Positions 29,306 through 38,643 of a stretch of 64,000 nt of DNA are shown one piece after another (the first letter of the stretch is position 1; the number at the start of each line of letters is the position of its first letter). The notes under the pieces are model-generated. The model was given only the letters and a program-made list of their open reading frames with translations, was not told where the DNA came from and made no database searches. The stretch covers positions 124,001 through 188,000 of the forward strand of contig NZ_FNAQ01000004.1 in the NCBI RefSeq assembly GCF_900101955.1, in the 5' to 3' direction. A program made the translations under genes and the position numbers. Origin of the DNA: Desulfuromonas thiophila. GTDB taxonomy: Bacteria; Desulfobacterota; Desulfuromonadia; Desulfuromonadales; Desulfuromonadaceae.

Positions 29306-30469
29306 ATGCGAAACCTGCGAATCCACCGCTACCTGTTGCGTGAACTGCTGACCAGCCTGATGCTTGGCCTGGGCCTGTTTACCCTCGTCATCCTGTTGGG
29401 ACGCCTGCTCAAACTGATGGAGCTGGTGGTCGACAGTCCTATCACGTTGACTGCCCTGCTGAGCCTGTTCGGCAGCCTGATGCCCTCCTTTCTGGTGATC
29501 ACCCTGCCGCTGGCCTTTCTGCTGGCCGTGCTGTTACTGTTCGGTCGGCTCAGCGGCGACAGCGAACTGGTTGCTTTTCAAGCCGCCGGTATCGGTCTTT
29601 GGCGGCTGAGTTCTGGCGTGTTGCTGACCAGTCTGGTGGTTGCCCTGCTTACTGGCGGCCTGACGCTCTATGCCGAGCCGGCCGGTCAGGCCCACCTGCA
29701 GCGTCAGCTGCAGCAGCTGGCGCTTGAGGGCGTCACCTTGTCTCTCAAAGCCCAGCATTTCAGCCAGCCCCTGGCAGGCCTGACCCTGTATGCCGACCAG
29801 GTTGATCGCGCCAGCGGCCAGCTCAGCGGCATTTTTATCAGCGACGCCCGCAGCGGCCGTCAGCCACTGGTCGTGCTGGCCCGGCGCGGCCTGCTTCACA
29901 GCGACAGCAGCAGCGGTCATCTGCTGCTGCATCTGGAGCAAGGGGTTCTGCACCGCTCGGACGCTGAACGCTACCAGCTGCTGCGCTTTGCTCGCTACGA
30001 CATCGACTTGTCACTGCGCCAGCCCGCCACAGACAGCGATGCTGAATCTGTCGACGTGCGCTACCAGAATCTGCCGCAACTGCTGGCCCGACTTCCGCAA
30101 CTGCCGCCAGAAAAACAACGGAGCTGGCGCGCCGAACTGCACGAACGGCTCAGCCTGGCGTTGTGTCCGCCGGCCTTCGCCCTGCTCGGCATCGCCCTGG
30201 CGGTCCGCAACCAGCGCAGTTCACGCAGCGGCGGCTTCACCCTGGCTCTCTTGATTTTTCTGTTGTACTACCTGAGCCTTTCCGCCGCCAAGACACTGGC
30301 ACTGGAGAAAAACTGGCCTCTTTTGGCCAGCCTATGGGCGCCAAACCTGCTGTTCTATCTGGCTGGAGGCCTGCTGTTTGGACGCGTCTGCCGTGAGCGG
30401 CCACTGCTGGGCCGCTGGCGCCGGCCGCGCTCCCTGACGCCGCCCCCCGCACGAAAGCCCGCGCCATGA
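29306..30469 (+). CDS. lptF: LPS export system permease LptF
   Basis: One of two inner-membrane permeases that, with the LptB ATPase, extract LPS and pass it to LptC. The 387-aa protein has N-terminal TM helices (LRELLTSLMLGLGLFTLVIL), a large periplasmic beta-jellyroll and three C-terminal TM helices, the YjgP/YjgQ architecture. The segment DSELVAFQAAGIGLWRL is the coupling region. The basic Pro-rich tail is unusual. Its stop overlaps the lptG start (ATGA). It is assigned F rather than G by position and by the N-terminal pattern. Confidence 0.9.
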   Translation: MRNLRIHRYLLRELLTSLMLGLGLFTLVILLGRLLKLMELVVDSPITLTALLSLFGSLMPSFLVITLPLAFLLAVLLLFGRLSGDSELVAFQAAGIGLWRLSSGVLLTSLVVALLTGGLTLYAEPAGQAHLQRQLQQLALEGVTLSLKAQHFSQPLAGLTLYADQVDRASGQLSGIFISDARSGRQPLVVLARRGLLHSDSSSGHLLLHLEQGVLHRSDAERYQLLRFARYDIDLSLRQPATDSDAESVDVRYQNLPQLLARLPQLPPEKQRSWRAELHERLSLALCPPAFALLGIALAVRNQRSSRSGGFTLALLIFLLYYLSLSAAKTLALEKNWPLLASLWAPNLLFYLAGGLLFGRVCRERPLLGRWRRPRSLTPPPARKPAP

Positions 30470-31548
30470 CCCTGATTCAACGCTATCTGCTGAGCCTGTT
30501 CGCCCGCGCTACGGGTCTGGCACTGGCTGCTTTCGGTGGTATCTATCTGTTGATCGATTTTTTCGAGAAGGTCGATGACTTTCTCGAACATCAGGCCCGT
30601 TTGCCGCTCTATCTTGCCTATTTTGCCAGCAAGCTGCCCCTGATCATCGCCCAGCTGTTTCCCCTGGCCCTGCTGCTGGGGGTCTTTCTGACCCTCGGTC
30701 AACTGGCGCGTTCCCAGGAGCTCACTGCCATGCGCGCCGGCGGCATCGGCCTGAAACGTCTGCTCGCCCCACTATTGCTGGCTACGGTGCTGCTGGCCGG
30801 CGGCCATTTCGCCCTGAGTGAATATCTGGTACCGGGCGGCGTCAAGCAAGCCAACTTCATCCTGCAGGTCGAGGTCAAGGGCAAAAGCGCCACCCCGACC
30901 CAGCGTGAAAACCTGTGGCTACGCAGTCCCACCAGCCTCTGCCACATTCAGCTGGCCCTGCCGGAACAAGCCCGGTTGCAGGGTCTGACCCTGTTTCTGG
31001 TTGACGATCAGCTACGCCTGCATGAGCGCATTGACGCGACCAGCGCCTCCTTCGTCGCCGGACAATGGCTGGCCAGCGGCGTTGTCAGCCGCCGATTCGA
31101 TCCCGCCAGCGGCGGCCTGCTCGATGAGCGCCTGCTCGACCAGCTGATGTTGCCTATCGACTACCAACCCGCTGATTTTGCTGTCGAAAATGCCAAAACA
31201 GATGAACTCGACCTGGCCAGTCTGCGCCGGTTAAGTCACAAGATCGCCGCCCAGGGTCTCGATGCCGGCCGCTATCAGGTCGATTTCCACAGCCGCCTGG
31301 CAGCGCCTTTCACCTGCCTGATCATGGCACTGCTGGCCATCCCTTTTGCTTTGCAGAAATCACGCAATCTGCACCTGGCACTCGGCATCTCGATCAGCAT
31401 CCTCATCGGCGCCGGGTATTTCGTGCTGCACTCCACCCTGCTGGCGCTCGGCTATGCCGGCCGGCTGCCACCCCTCGTCAGCGCCTGGGCCGCCAACCTG
31501 ATCTTCCTGACCCTGGCCGGGCTGCTGATCCTGTCCACCCGCGACTAG
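30466..31548 (+). CDS. lptG: LPS export system permease LptG
   Basis: Second permease of the Lpt exporter. The 360-aa protein starts RYLLSLFARATGLALAAFGGIYLLIDFFEK and has the coupling segment SQELTAMRAGGIGLKRL, a periplasmic domain, and C-terminal TM helices after FHSRLAAPFTCLIMALLAIPFAL. Translationally coupled to lptF. The cognate lptA, lptB and lptC lie at 44.7-46.6 kb on the opposite strand. A long terminator follows. Confidence 0.93.
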   Translation: MTLIQRYLLSLFARATGLALAAFGGIYLLIDFFEKVDDFLEHQARLPLYLAYFASKLPLIIAQLFPLALLLGVFLTLGQLARSQELTAMRAGGIGLKRLLAPLLLATVLLAGGHFALSEYLVPGGVKQANFILQVEVKGKSATPTQRENLWLRSPTSLCHIQLALPEQARLQGLTLFLVDDQLRLHERIDATSASFVAGQWLASGVVSRRFDPASGGLLDERLLDQLMLPIDYQPADFAVENAKTDELDLASLRRLSHKIAAQGLDAGRYQVDFHSRLAAPFTCLIMALLAIPFALQKSRNLHLALGISISILIGAGYFVLHSTLLALGYAGRLPPLVSAWAANLIFLTLAGLLILSTRD

Positions 31549-31567
31549 CAACCGGCCCCGCAAACCA

Positions 31568-31621
31568 CTAAAACAACCCAGGGGCGTCTGCCTTGCCGGC
31601 AGCGCCCCTGGGTTGTTTTAG
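31568..31621. terminator. Very strong bidirectional terminator after lptG
   Basis: Near-perfect inverted repeat of about 24 bp per arm (CTAAAACAACCCAGGGGCG ... CGCCCCTGGGTTGTTTTAG) with A/T-rich ends, able to stop transcription from both lptG and the ahcY side. Confidence 0.92.
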
Positions 31622-31798
31622 TTCATGCGCGGATTCCAGAACAAACAGGTGGTTGAAAAACAGTCGGCAGTACCCATGGCTGGGCGACCAAAATCAATCA
31701 TTGCTCCGTAATGGATTAATTTTGTGAGCAAGACGAAAAAACGCATTTACGGCTTGCGGCGTTGAAAAAGCCCCCGAGGATGACGTTTTCAACATCCG
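31622..31798. repeat. A+T-richer intergenic element with GTTGAAAA motifs
   Basis: The gap between the lptG terminator and ahcY has no gene. It carries GTTGAAAAA at about 31653 and again at 31761, with TTTTCAAC at 31786 forming an inverted pair, and an imperfect inverted repeat near 31692-31724. It is visibly poorer in G+C than its surroundings. It resembles a dispersed intergenic repeat or the remnant of a small mobile element, but only one copy lies in this window. Confidence 0.35.
31761..31793 (-). terminator. Hairpin downstream of ahcY
   Basis: Arms GTTGAAAA and TTTTCAAC enclose a GC-rich loop; on the minus strand it follows the ahcY stop within 10 nt and contains a CTTTTTC tract. It could serve as the ahcY terminator. 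Confidence 0.4.
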
Positions 31799-33220
31799 CT
31801 AATAGCGGTAATGCTCCGGCTTGTAAGGACCATCCAGCGGCAGGTCAAGATAGGCCGCCTGCTTGTCGGTCAGGCGGGTAAGCTTCGCTCCAAGCTTGGC
31901 CAGATGCAACCGCGCCACCTTTTCGTCAAGAATCTTCGGCAGCACATAAACCTGTTTGTCATAACGGGCATGATTCTGCCACAGCTCCATCTGCGCCAGC
32001 ACCTGATTGGCAAAGCTATTGCTCATGACAAAGCTGGGGTGGCCGGTGGCACAACCCAGATTGACCAGCCGGCCTTTGGCCAGCAGGGTGATGCGTTTAC
32101 CGTCGGGCCACTCGATCTGATCAACCTGCGGCTTGATTTCGTGCCACTTCAGGCGGGAATCGCCAATCAGGGAATCTACCTGAATTTCCGAGTCAAAGTG
32201 CCCGATATTGCAGACAATAGCCTGATCCTTCATCTGGTCCAGATGACTACGGGTAATGACATCGACATTGCCGGTGGTGGTTACAAAGATATCACCCCAG
32301 CGGCAGGCCTCGTCCATATCCACGACAGCGAAACCTTCCATGCATGCCTGCAGGGCGCAGATGGGATCAATCTCCGTCACACTTACCAGCGCCCCCATGC
32401 CACGGAAAGCCTGAGCGCAGCCCTTGCCGACATCACCATAACCGAGCACAACACAGCGCTTGCCAGCCACCATCACGTCCGTCGCCCGCTTGATGCCATC
32501 GATAAGGGATTCACGGCAGCCATAAAGATTGTCGAACTTGCTTTTGGTCACACTGTCGTTGACATTGAAGGCCGGGAACATCAGCTTGCCATCCCGCGCC
32601 ATCTGATACAGGCGATGCACGCCGGTAGTGGTTTCTTCACTCACACCCATCAGGTTGCGCGCCAGTCGGCGCCAGTACTGCGGATCCTCCTGCAGGGTAC
32701 GGTTAAGCAGGCGATCGACAATGGCCAGTTCCTCATGGCCGCTGCTGATTGCTGGCATCACACCAGAGGCCTCAAAGGCCTGCTCGCGCTCCACCCCGCG
32801 ATGCACCAGCAGGGTGGCATCCCCGCCATCGTCGACAATCAGATTCGGCCCGTCGGGAAAGGACAGCGCCAACTTGGTAAACTCCCAGTACTCTTCGAGG
32901 GTTTCTCCCTTATAGGCGAACACCGGCACACCACTGGCGGCAATGGCGGCAGCGGCATGATCCTGAGTGGAAAAAATATTGCAGCTGGCCCAGCGCACCT
33001 CGGCACCCAGATCGACCAGGGTTTCGATCAATACCGCCGTCTGGATGGTCATGTGCAATGATCCGGCAATACGCGCACCCTTAAGAGGCTTGCTGCCACG
33101 GTACTCTTCACGTACGGCCATCAGGCCAGGCATTTCCGATTCGGCAATGGTGATTTCCTTACGCCCCCAGTCAGCCAGGGCCAGATCCCGGACATGATAG
33201 GCCGGTCGTTGAGTTGTCAT
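31799..33220 (-). CDS. ahcY: S-adenosylhomocysteine hydrolase
   Basis: Cleaves S-adenosylhomocysteine to homocysteine and adenosine, relieving product inhibition of methyltransferases. The NAD-binding motif [10 protein letters not shown], the substrate segments [15 protein letters not shown] and [17 protein letters not shown], and the C-terminal YRY are all present. It has 473 aa, including the ~40-residue insertion typical of many bacterial and plant enzymes. The ATG follows AAGGGAGACACCC. Its first 50 nt overlap the end of the upstream glycosyltransferase gene. Confidence 0.98.
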   Translation of the reverse strand: MTTQRPAYHVRDLALADWGRKEITIAESEMPGLMAVREEYRGSKPLKGARIAGSLHMTIQTAVLIETLVDLGAEVRWASCNIFSTQDHAAAAIAASGVPVFAYKGETLEEYWEFTKLALSFPDGPNLIVDDGGDATLLVHRGVEREQAFEASGVMPAISSGHEELAIVDRLLNRTLQEDPQYWRRLARNLMGVSEETTTGVHRLYQMARDGKLMFPAFNVNDSVTKSKFDNLYGCRESLIDGIKRATDVMVAGKRCVVLGYGDVGKGCAQAFRGMGALVSVTEIDPICALQACMEGFAVVDMDEACRWGDIFVTTTGNVDVITRSHLDQMKDQAIVCNIGHFDSEIQVDSLIGDSRLKWHEIKPQVDQIEWPDGKRITLLAKGRLVNLGCATGHPSFVMSNSFANQVLAQMELWQNHARYDKQVYVLPKILDEKVARLHLAKLGAKLTRLTDKQAAYLDLPLDGPYKPEHYRY

Positions 33221-34241
33221 GGGTGTCTCCCTTGGTTACAGGTGATGCCTGCCCGGACAGCCGGACAGGCCAGTAGATAAAAGCCCACAGGGCGCTGGCC
33301 AACCAGCACAGCAGAGCCAGCACCGTGGTGGTGGCCGGTGTCCGCGGTTGCCAGCAATCGGCGCTGGGGTGCCGACCGGTCAGCAGCCAGCGGGGATACC
33401 AGCCATAGCCAGCCAGTCGCTCCCCCCAGCGACACCAGAAAGCCCTCTGGGAAAAAAGCTGAGCCAGCGATGGAAGTGCCCCGTTGCCAGCGGTCTGCAC
33501 CGCAGCAGTCGTATAACTGCCCAACCAGGGCCAGAGCCAGTCAGGGCGATCACTGGCAGCCAGCAAAAGCAGCATGGCATTACGCCAGCGCCGTCGCCAA
33601 TAACCTTCGCGACGGTAACGACAGGCGCGGGTCTGAATTAAAGCCTCAAAACAGAACCAGCGGCCCTGACAACCGAGCCGCTGGGCCAGCTCGGCATCTT
33701 CCAGCACCGGCCAATCCTCGGCAAAGCCGCCCAGCCGCTGCCAGCAGGAGCGCTCAAGCATGAACCCCTGATCCCCCAGCACGGCACCGGGAGCCGCTAT
33801 GGCCGCCTTGCGCGCCAGCTGGTGATAGCGCCAGCCCGGCTCATCGAAACTGAGGCGAAAACGGCCGGCCAGGGGCAGCGCAGGGTACTCCCGCCGCCAC
33901 GCGCGATAAGCCGCCAGTGCCTGGCACAGCGCGGTGGCATCAGGCCAACGGCTGTCGGCATGCACAAAGAGCAACACGGCGGCCTGACTGTGGAGCGCCG
34001 CCCGGTTCAGCTGCGCGGCCCGGCCGCGGGCGCCACACACCAGACGGCAGGAATAGGGACAACGGACGGCAAAATGACGAATCAGCTGACAGCTAGCATC
34101 GCTGGAACCGCCATCACTGAACACCAGTTCCAGTGCCACCCCCTGCTGGCGCAGCACCTCATCGAACAAAACCGGCAGAACAACCGCCTCATTCCAGACC
34201 GGCACCAAAAGCGCCAGTTCGGGCGGCGCAGCAACCTTCAT
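33171..34241 (-). CDS. Family 2 glycosyltransferase, TIGR04283-like
   Basis: A GT-A fold glycosyltransferase of 356 aa. The N-terminus [15 protein letters not shown] and the DGGSSDAS motif begin the nucleotide-sugar domain. [21 protein letters not shown] (the DXD-like acidic motif), AGRFRLSF and [19 protein letters not shown]...[11 protein letters not shown] match the TIGR04283 group (named for arsenosugar biosynthesis and radical-SAM/selenodomain association). A hydrophobic C-terminal segment ([17 protein letters not shown]) suggests membrane attachment. ATG 34241 follows AGGA. It sits between metK and ahcY, and its last 50 nt overlap ahcY out of frame. The acceptor is unknown. Confidence 0.85.
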   Translation of the reverse strand: MKVAAPPELALLVPVWNEAVVLPVLFDEVLRQQGVALELVFSDGGSSDASCQLIRHFAVRCPYSCRLVCGARGRAAQLNRAALHSQAAVLLFVHADSRWPDATALCQALAAYRAWRREYPALPLAGRFRLSFDEPGWRYHQLARKAAIAAPGAVLGDQGFMLERSCWQRLGGFAEDWPVLEDAELAQRLGCQGRWFCFEALIQTRACRYRREGYWRRRWRNAMLLLLAASDRPDWLWPWLGSYTTAAVQTAGNGALPSLAQLFSQRAFWCRWGERLAGYGWYPRWLLTGRHPSADCWQPRTPATTTVLALLCWLASALWAFIYWPVRLSGQASPVTKGDTHDNSTTGLSCPGSGPG

Positions 34242-34266
34242 CAATACGTTCCTGACCCGGGAGGTA

Positions 34267-34295
34267 CAGAAAAGGCGACCTTTGAGGGCCGCCTT
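34267..34295 (-). terminator. Terminator between metK and the glycosyltransferase
   Basis: Nine-bp stem AAGGCGGCC / GGTCGCCTT (one G-U) with loop CTCAAA, followed by TTCTG. Expression of the glycosyltransferase and ahcY from the metK promoter would need readthrough. Confidence 0.7.
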
Positions 34296-34322
34296 GTCTG
34301 ACTGGTAACCGTCGGCGGCCCG

Positions 34323-35492
34323 TCAGAGCCCGGCGCGGCTGCGCAGCGATTCGACGCGATCGGTCCGTTCCCAAGTGAAATCCGGCAACTCGCGACCAAA
34401 ATGGCCGTAGGCGGCAGTCTGGCGATAAATCGGCCGCAGCAGATCGAGGGTACGGATGATGCCAGCTGGCCGCAGGTCGAACTCCTCCAGCACAATACGA
34501 GCGATTTCATTGGACGGAATGCGCCCGGTGCCGAAGGCGTTAACCATGACCGAAACCGGCTCGGCGACGCCAATGGCATAGGCCACCTGGACCTCACACT
34601 TGTCAGCCAGGCCGGCGGCGACCACATTCTTGGCAACGTAACGTCCCATGTAGGAGGCGCTACGGTCGACCTTGGACGGATCCTTGCCGGAAAAGGCCCC
34701 GCCACCATGGGAGCCCTGACCACCATAGGTGTCAACAATGATCTTGCGTCCGGTCAGGCCGCAGTCACCCATGGGGCCACCGATGACAAAGCGCCCCGTC
34801 GGATTCACAAAATATTTGGTCCCGCCATCGAGCAGCTGGGCCGGCAGTACCTTTTTGATCACCTCCTCCATCACAGCTTCCTCAATCTGGCGCTGAGAAA
34901 CCTCGGGCGTATGCTGGGTGGAAAGCACTACGGCATCAATCCGCGTCGGCTTATCGTCAATATACTGGATGGAGACCTGTGACTTACTGTCTGGCCGCAG
35001 AAAATCGAGAATGCCTTCCTTGCGCACCTGGGCCAGCCGTTTGGTCAGTTCGTGGGCAAATACAATCGGCATCGGCATCAGCTGCGGTGTATCAATGCAG
35101 GCATAGCCGAACATCAAACCCTGATCGCCGGCGCCCTGCTCCAGATGCAGGCCCTGCCCCTCGGTCACGCCCTGGGAGATATCAGGTGACTGCCGATCAA
35201 GACTGGTCATCACGGCGCAGGTATCGGCATCGAATCCCATCTGCGAACTGACATAGCCGATTTCACGAATGGTCTGACGCACAACATCGGCGTGGTCGAT
35301 ACGGGCATGGGTGGTGATCTCACCGGCAAGCATGACCATGCCGGTGGTAATCAAGGTTTCACAGGCGACACGGGCTGTTTTATCCTGGGCCAGAATGGCA
35401 TCGAGAATGGCGTCGGAGATCTGATCCGCCATCTTATCGGGATGGCCTTCACTGACGGATTCGGACGTGAACATGAAATCGGTCATTGGCAT
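34323..35492 (-). CDS. metK: S-adenosylmethionine synthetase
   Basis: Forms SAM from methionine and ATP. The catalytic histidine is in GHPDK (His17); [33 protein letters not shown] and [17 protein letters not shown] are signatures. It has 389 aa. The start ATG 35492 has AAGGAA at about 10 nt; an ATG two codons later is possible, and the long open upstream region is outside the family. A consensus-like promoter lies 40 nt upstream. No SAM riboswitch is visible. Confidence 0.98.
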   Translation of the reverse strand: MPMTDFMFTSESVSEGHPDKMADQISDAILDAILAQDKTARVACETLITTGMVMLAGEITTHARIDHADVVRQTIREIGYVSSQMGFDADTCAVMTSLDRQSPDISQGVTEGQGLHLEQGAGDQGLMFGYACIDTPQLMPMPIVFAHELTKRLAQVRKEGILDFLRPDSKSQVSIQYIDDKPTRIDAVVLSTQHTPEVSQRQIEEAVMEEVIKKVLPAQLLDGGTKYFVNPTGRFVIGGPMGDCGLTGRKIIVDTYGGQGSHGGGAFSGKDPSKVDRSASYMGRYVAKNVVAAGLADKCEVQVAYAIGVAEPVSVMVNAFGTGRIPSNEIARIVLEEFDLRPAGIIRTLDLLRPIYRQTAAYGHFGRELPDFTWERTDRVESLRSRAGL

Positions 35493-35749
35493 GGGCGCAA
35501 GTTCCTTTCTGTAGGGAAAATCAGACGGGGAGTATACGGGAACGGGCCGATGCCGGCAACAGCTTAATCGCGCCATCTCGCGAAGAAAAACGTCCCGGCA
35601 GCAACCAGCGGCAGTCCGGCCGGAATGGTCAAACAATAACTGGCCGGCGCACGATCCGACACCACCGCGACCTGGGTTTCAGCTGAAATCGCACGGGGAC
35701 GGCAGCTGCTTGCACATGCTGATCAATCGCTGTCACGGCAGGCCGCCTG
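35493..35749. other. Gap between ptsI and metK
   Basis: About 260 bases with the metK promoter near its metK end. The rest shows no supported gene, no SAM- or SAH-riboswitch pattern and no clear terminator for the PTS operon. Confidence 0.5.
35531..35559 (-). promoter_or_regulatory. metK promoter
   Basis: TTGCCG (35554-35559), 17-nt spacer, TATACT (35531-35536) on the minus strand. The predicted leader is only about 30 nt. Confidence 0.7.
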
Positions 35750-37531
35750 CTAATAATCCAGTTCCGGCACCGCCTCGGGGAAGGCACTCGCCAACTGCTG
35801 CTGCAGGCAGCGCAGTACATCAGCCGCCGTTTTCTGGCGCAGCAGGGTTTCACGCAAGACGCTGTTGCTGTGACTGTCCCATTGCCGCACCAGCTTTTTC
35901 ACACGCGAAATACCACTGCTATTCATCGACAACTCACGATAACCCAACGCCAGCAATACAATACTGAACATGGGTTCTCCCGCCATTTCACCGCAGACAC
36001 TCAGGCCAATACCGGCCTGATGAGCGGCGTCAGCCACCCGGGTGAGAGCACGCAGAATGGCCGGATGGAACGGTTCGTACAGGTAGGCGACATGTTCGTT
36101 ACTGCGATCAACCGCCAGACAGTACTGAATCAAGTCATTGGTACCTATGGAGAAGAAATCGACCTCTTCGGCCAGAACATCCGCCAGAAAAACTGCTGAA
36201 GGGGTTTCCACCATGATACCGACGGGCAACCGGGCATCAAAGGGATGCCCCTCAAGACGCAGCTCCGCCATCACCTCATCGAGCAGGGCGCGACACTGGC
36301 GCACCTCAGACAAGCCGGAGATCATCGGGAACATCAGCCGCACCGGGCCCTCGGCCGAAGCGCGCAGGATGGCGCGCAACTGCTGTCGCAGCAGGCGCTG
36401 TTCCCATAGCGACAGACGGATAGAACGCAGCCCCATGGCCGGATTGGCCTCATCGGCCAGACAGATGCCGCTGGCAAACTTGTCACCACCGACATCCAGG
36501 GTACGGATGGTCACCGGATCGGGCCGGAAGCTGGCCAGAATCTGGCGATAAGCCTGCAGTTGTTCCTCCTCGTCCGGCGGCTGCTGCCGAGCCATGTACA
36601 TAAATTCGGTGCGCAACAGCCCCACTCCTTCGGCACCATTGCGCCGTGCCGGTTCAGCCTCCTGTAAGAACTCCAGATTGGCCTGTAGGCGGATAGAGGC
36701 ACCGTCGCGGGTACAGGCCGGTAAATCACGATAGACCTGTAATTGCTTCTGGTAAAACTCGTAGCGCCGCTTTTTTTCCAGGTACTGTCGCAGTGTTTCG
36801 GCCGTCGGATAGGCGATCAGCAGGCCACTGCTGCCGTCGATAATCACCGGTGCGCCAGCCGGCAGCTGCTGGGTAACACGTTCAAGGCCAACCACTGCGG
36901 GGATATCAAGAGAGCGAGCCAGAATGGCGGTATGGGAGGTACGACCTCCCAGGTCGGTCACGAAGGCGACCACCTGGACACGGTCAAGTTGACAGGTATC
37001 GGCGGGTGACAGATCGTGGGCAACAATGACCGAGCGGCGTTCCAGTCGGGCAACGCGCGGCTGCTCGTGACCCTGCAGGTTGCGCAAGATGCGTTCGCCC
37101 ACCAACTCGACATCACTGCCACGCTCACGCAGGTATTCGTCCGCGATGCCTTCGAAGGTGCGCAGCAACTCCTGCAATACCTGTTTGAGCGCGCCGGCAG
37201 CGTTGATCTGCAGCTGACGAATACGCGCGATGGTCGCCTCATAAAGCAGGGGATCACGCAGAATCAACAGCTGGGTATCGATGATATGAAAGGGTTCCTG
37301 CTGACAGTTTTGTCGCAGTTGCTCCTGCACCTGTTCTAACTGAAGGCGGGTCAGTTCTACAGCCGCGCTGAAGGCAGCCACCTCGGCATCAAGATGCTCG
37401 GGTCCTATCTGCTGTTCCACCACGCTAATCCGCTGGCGGTCGAGCAGATAAACCTCACCAATGGCAATGCCGGGTGAGGCCGCTACCCCCTGCAAACAGA
37501 ACTGCTCTTTAGTCTTCGCCGAACCGTTCAC
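35750..37531 (-). CDS. ptsI: PTS Enzyme I (phosphoenolpyruvate-protein phosphotransferase)
   Basis: Takes phosphate from PEP and passes it to HPr. The phosphorylated histidine is His200 in GGRTSHTAILARS. The PEP-binding barrel has VGLLRTEFMYM, FFSIGTNDLIQYCLAVDRSN and the VCGEMAGEP cysteine. At 593 aa it is a plain EI without a GAF domain, unlike PtsP. The start is GTG 37531, with GGAGA about 9 nt upstream; it overlaps the ptsH end by 23 nt. Last gene of the PTS block. Confidence 0.96.
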   Translation of the reverse strand: MNGSAKTKEQFCLQGVAASPGIAIGEVYLLDRQRISVVEQQIGPEHLDAEVAAFSAAVELTRLQLEQVQEQLRQNCQQEPFHIIDTQLLILRDPLLYEATIARIRQLQINAAGALKQVLQELLRTFEGIADEYLRERGSDVELVGERILRNLQGHEQPRVARLERRSVIVAHDLSPADTCQLDRVQVVAFVTDLGGRTSHTAILARSLDIPAVVGLERVTQQLPAGAPVIIDGSSGLLIAYPTAETLRQYLEKKRRYEFYQKQLQVYRDLPACTRDGASIRLQANLEFLQEAEPARRNGAEGVGLLRTEFMYMARQQPPDEEEQLQAYRQILASFRPDPVTIRTLDVGGDKFASGICLADEANPAMGLRSIRLSLWEQRLLRQQLRAILRASAEGPVRLMFPMISGLSEVRQCRALLDEVMAELRLEGHPFDARLPVGIMVETPSAVFLADVLAEEVDFFSIGTNDLIQYCLAVDRSNEHVAYLYEPFHPAILRALTRVADAAHQAGIGLSVCGEMAGEPMFSIVLLALGYRELSMNSSGISRVKKLVRQWDSHSNSVLRETLLRQKTAADVLRCLQQQLASAFPEAVPELDY

Positions 37532-37775
37532 GAATCAGTGTCTCCAGCGCCGCCAGGGCCTCGTCGGCTTGCGGCCCTTCGGTGCGCACCTGAATGCGGG
37601 TCCCTTTGGGTGCGGCCAGCATCAAAATTCCCATGATACTTTTGCCGTTAACTTCAAAATCGTCCTTCTGCACGAACACTTCGGCCTTGAACTGACTGGC
37701 CAACTGAACAAACTGGGCCGCGGCACGGGCATGCAGTCCCAGGCGGTTGATGATTTCACATTCTTTTTCAGGCAT
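37509..37775 (-). CDS. ptsH: Phosphocarrier protein HPr
   Basis: Carries phosphate from Enzyme I to EIIA domains. The 88-aa protein has His15 in NRLGLHARAA and Ser46 in NGKSIMGILML, the target of HPr kinase/phosphorylase encoded in the same block. ATG 37775 follows AAGGTGAAC. Both sites being intact suggests HPr can act in transport and as a Ser46-phosphorylated regulator. The latter role is inferred from family knowledge. Confidence 0.96.
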   Translation of the reverse strand: MPEKECEIINRLGLHARAAAQFVQLASQFKAEVFVQKDDFEVNGKSIMGILMLAAPKGTRIQVRTEGPQADEALAALETLIRERFGED

Positions 37776-37846
37776 GTTCACCTTCTTGGTCAAAAACCGG
37801 AATCAGCAGCAGGGCCTGGCTCTGTCCTGCCAACCACCAGGCGGCT

Positions 37847-38626
37847 TCAGTTGCCCCACTGCGACAAGGGAGGTACAGCTTCCGGCAAAAAAAGAATCAG
37901 CAGCAACAGCGCCAGCCACCACAGCAGCACAAGCGAAATCCCCCGGCGCAAAACCAGTGCCAGCAACGGAATCAGGGCAGCAAACAACAGCGGCACCAAC
38001 CAGATCAGCAACCCGTTGGCAAGTTCGAGCTGATGCAGCAACAACGCGCAGCCCGCTCCCAACAACACCAGTGTTGCCTGCTTGCAACGAATTGCCAGAT
38101 CGGCCAGACGCAGGTGCTGCAACAACATGACCACCTGATGCCCCCGTCCATAACCCTGCAGACTACCAAGCAGCCGCACCAACAGGGTCGGCAGAATAAA
38201 GCCGGCCAGAACCACCAGGGGCCAGCCCGGCCAGCCCAGCCAAGCCAGCAGCAAGGCGGCACAGAACACCAGCGGACGCAGACCGCCCCAGAACAACGCA
38301 TCGCCAACGGCAGCAACCGGTGCCATGACCGCCCGCAGAAACGCCTCCGGCGCCATCAGGGTCGACTGACCCGAGAGGCGCTCTTCGTACAAACGCACCG
38401 CCGCCGCCAATACAGCTGGAGCCAGAAAAACATTGGTATTGAAATAACCAGCAAAGGGCTGCAAAGGTTCCTTCTGCTGAACCGTGGCCGGATAACGCAG
38501 CTGCCCGCGCAGCAGCCACAGACAGCCAAGCCCCTGGAAGGTCTTGTAATTCCAGCTCAATGGCAACAACAGGCTGGCAGCACTAAACCTTAACCAGCGC
38601 CCCAGGTCCTCGGGCAGAAGCCTCAT
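37847..38626 (-). CDS. PTS mannose/fructose/sorbose-family EIID component
   Basis: Membrane subunit that with EIIC forms the sugar channel of Man-family PTS. The 259-aa protein has the N-terminal region WNYKTFQGLGCLW, the motif AGYFNTNVFLAPAVLAA and several hydrophobic C-terminal helices. ATG 38626 is chosen because the 180 open codons before it overlap the EIIC gene in another frame. No substrate can be assigned. It ends about 70 nt before ptsH. Confidence 0.88.
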   Translation of the reverse strand: MRLLPEDLGRWLRFSAASLLLPLSWNYKTFQGLGCLWLLRGQLRYPATVQQKEPLQPFAGYFNTNVFLAPAVLAAAVRLYEERLSGQSTLMAPEAFLRAVMAPVAAVGDALFWGGLRPLVFCAALLLAWLGWPGWPLVVLAGFILPTLLVRLLGSLQGYGRGHQVVMLLQHLRLADLAIRCKQATLVLLGAGCALLLHQLELANGLLIWLVPLLFAALIPLLALVLRRGISLVLLWWLALLLLILFLPEAVPPLSQWGN

Positions 38627-38643
38627 GACAGTCTTGTCTCTCT

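Noticed and set aside
35493-35749. Possible SAM or SAH riboswitch ahead of metK
   Set aside because: The promoter is about 40 nt from the start codon, leaving too short a leader, and no conserved riboswitch elements are visible.
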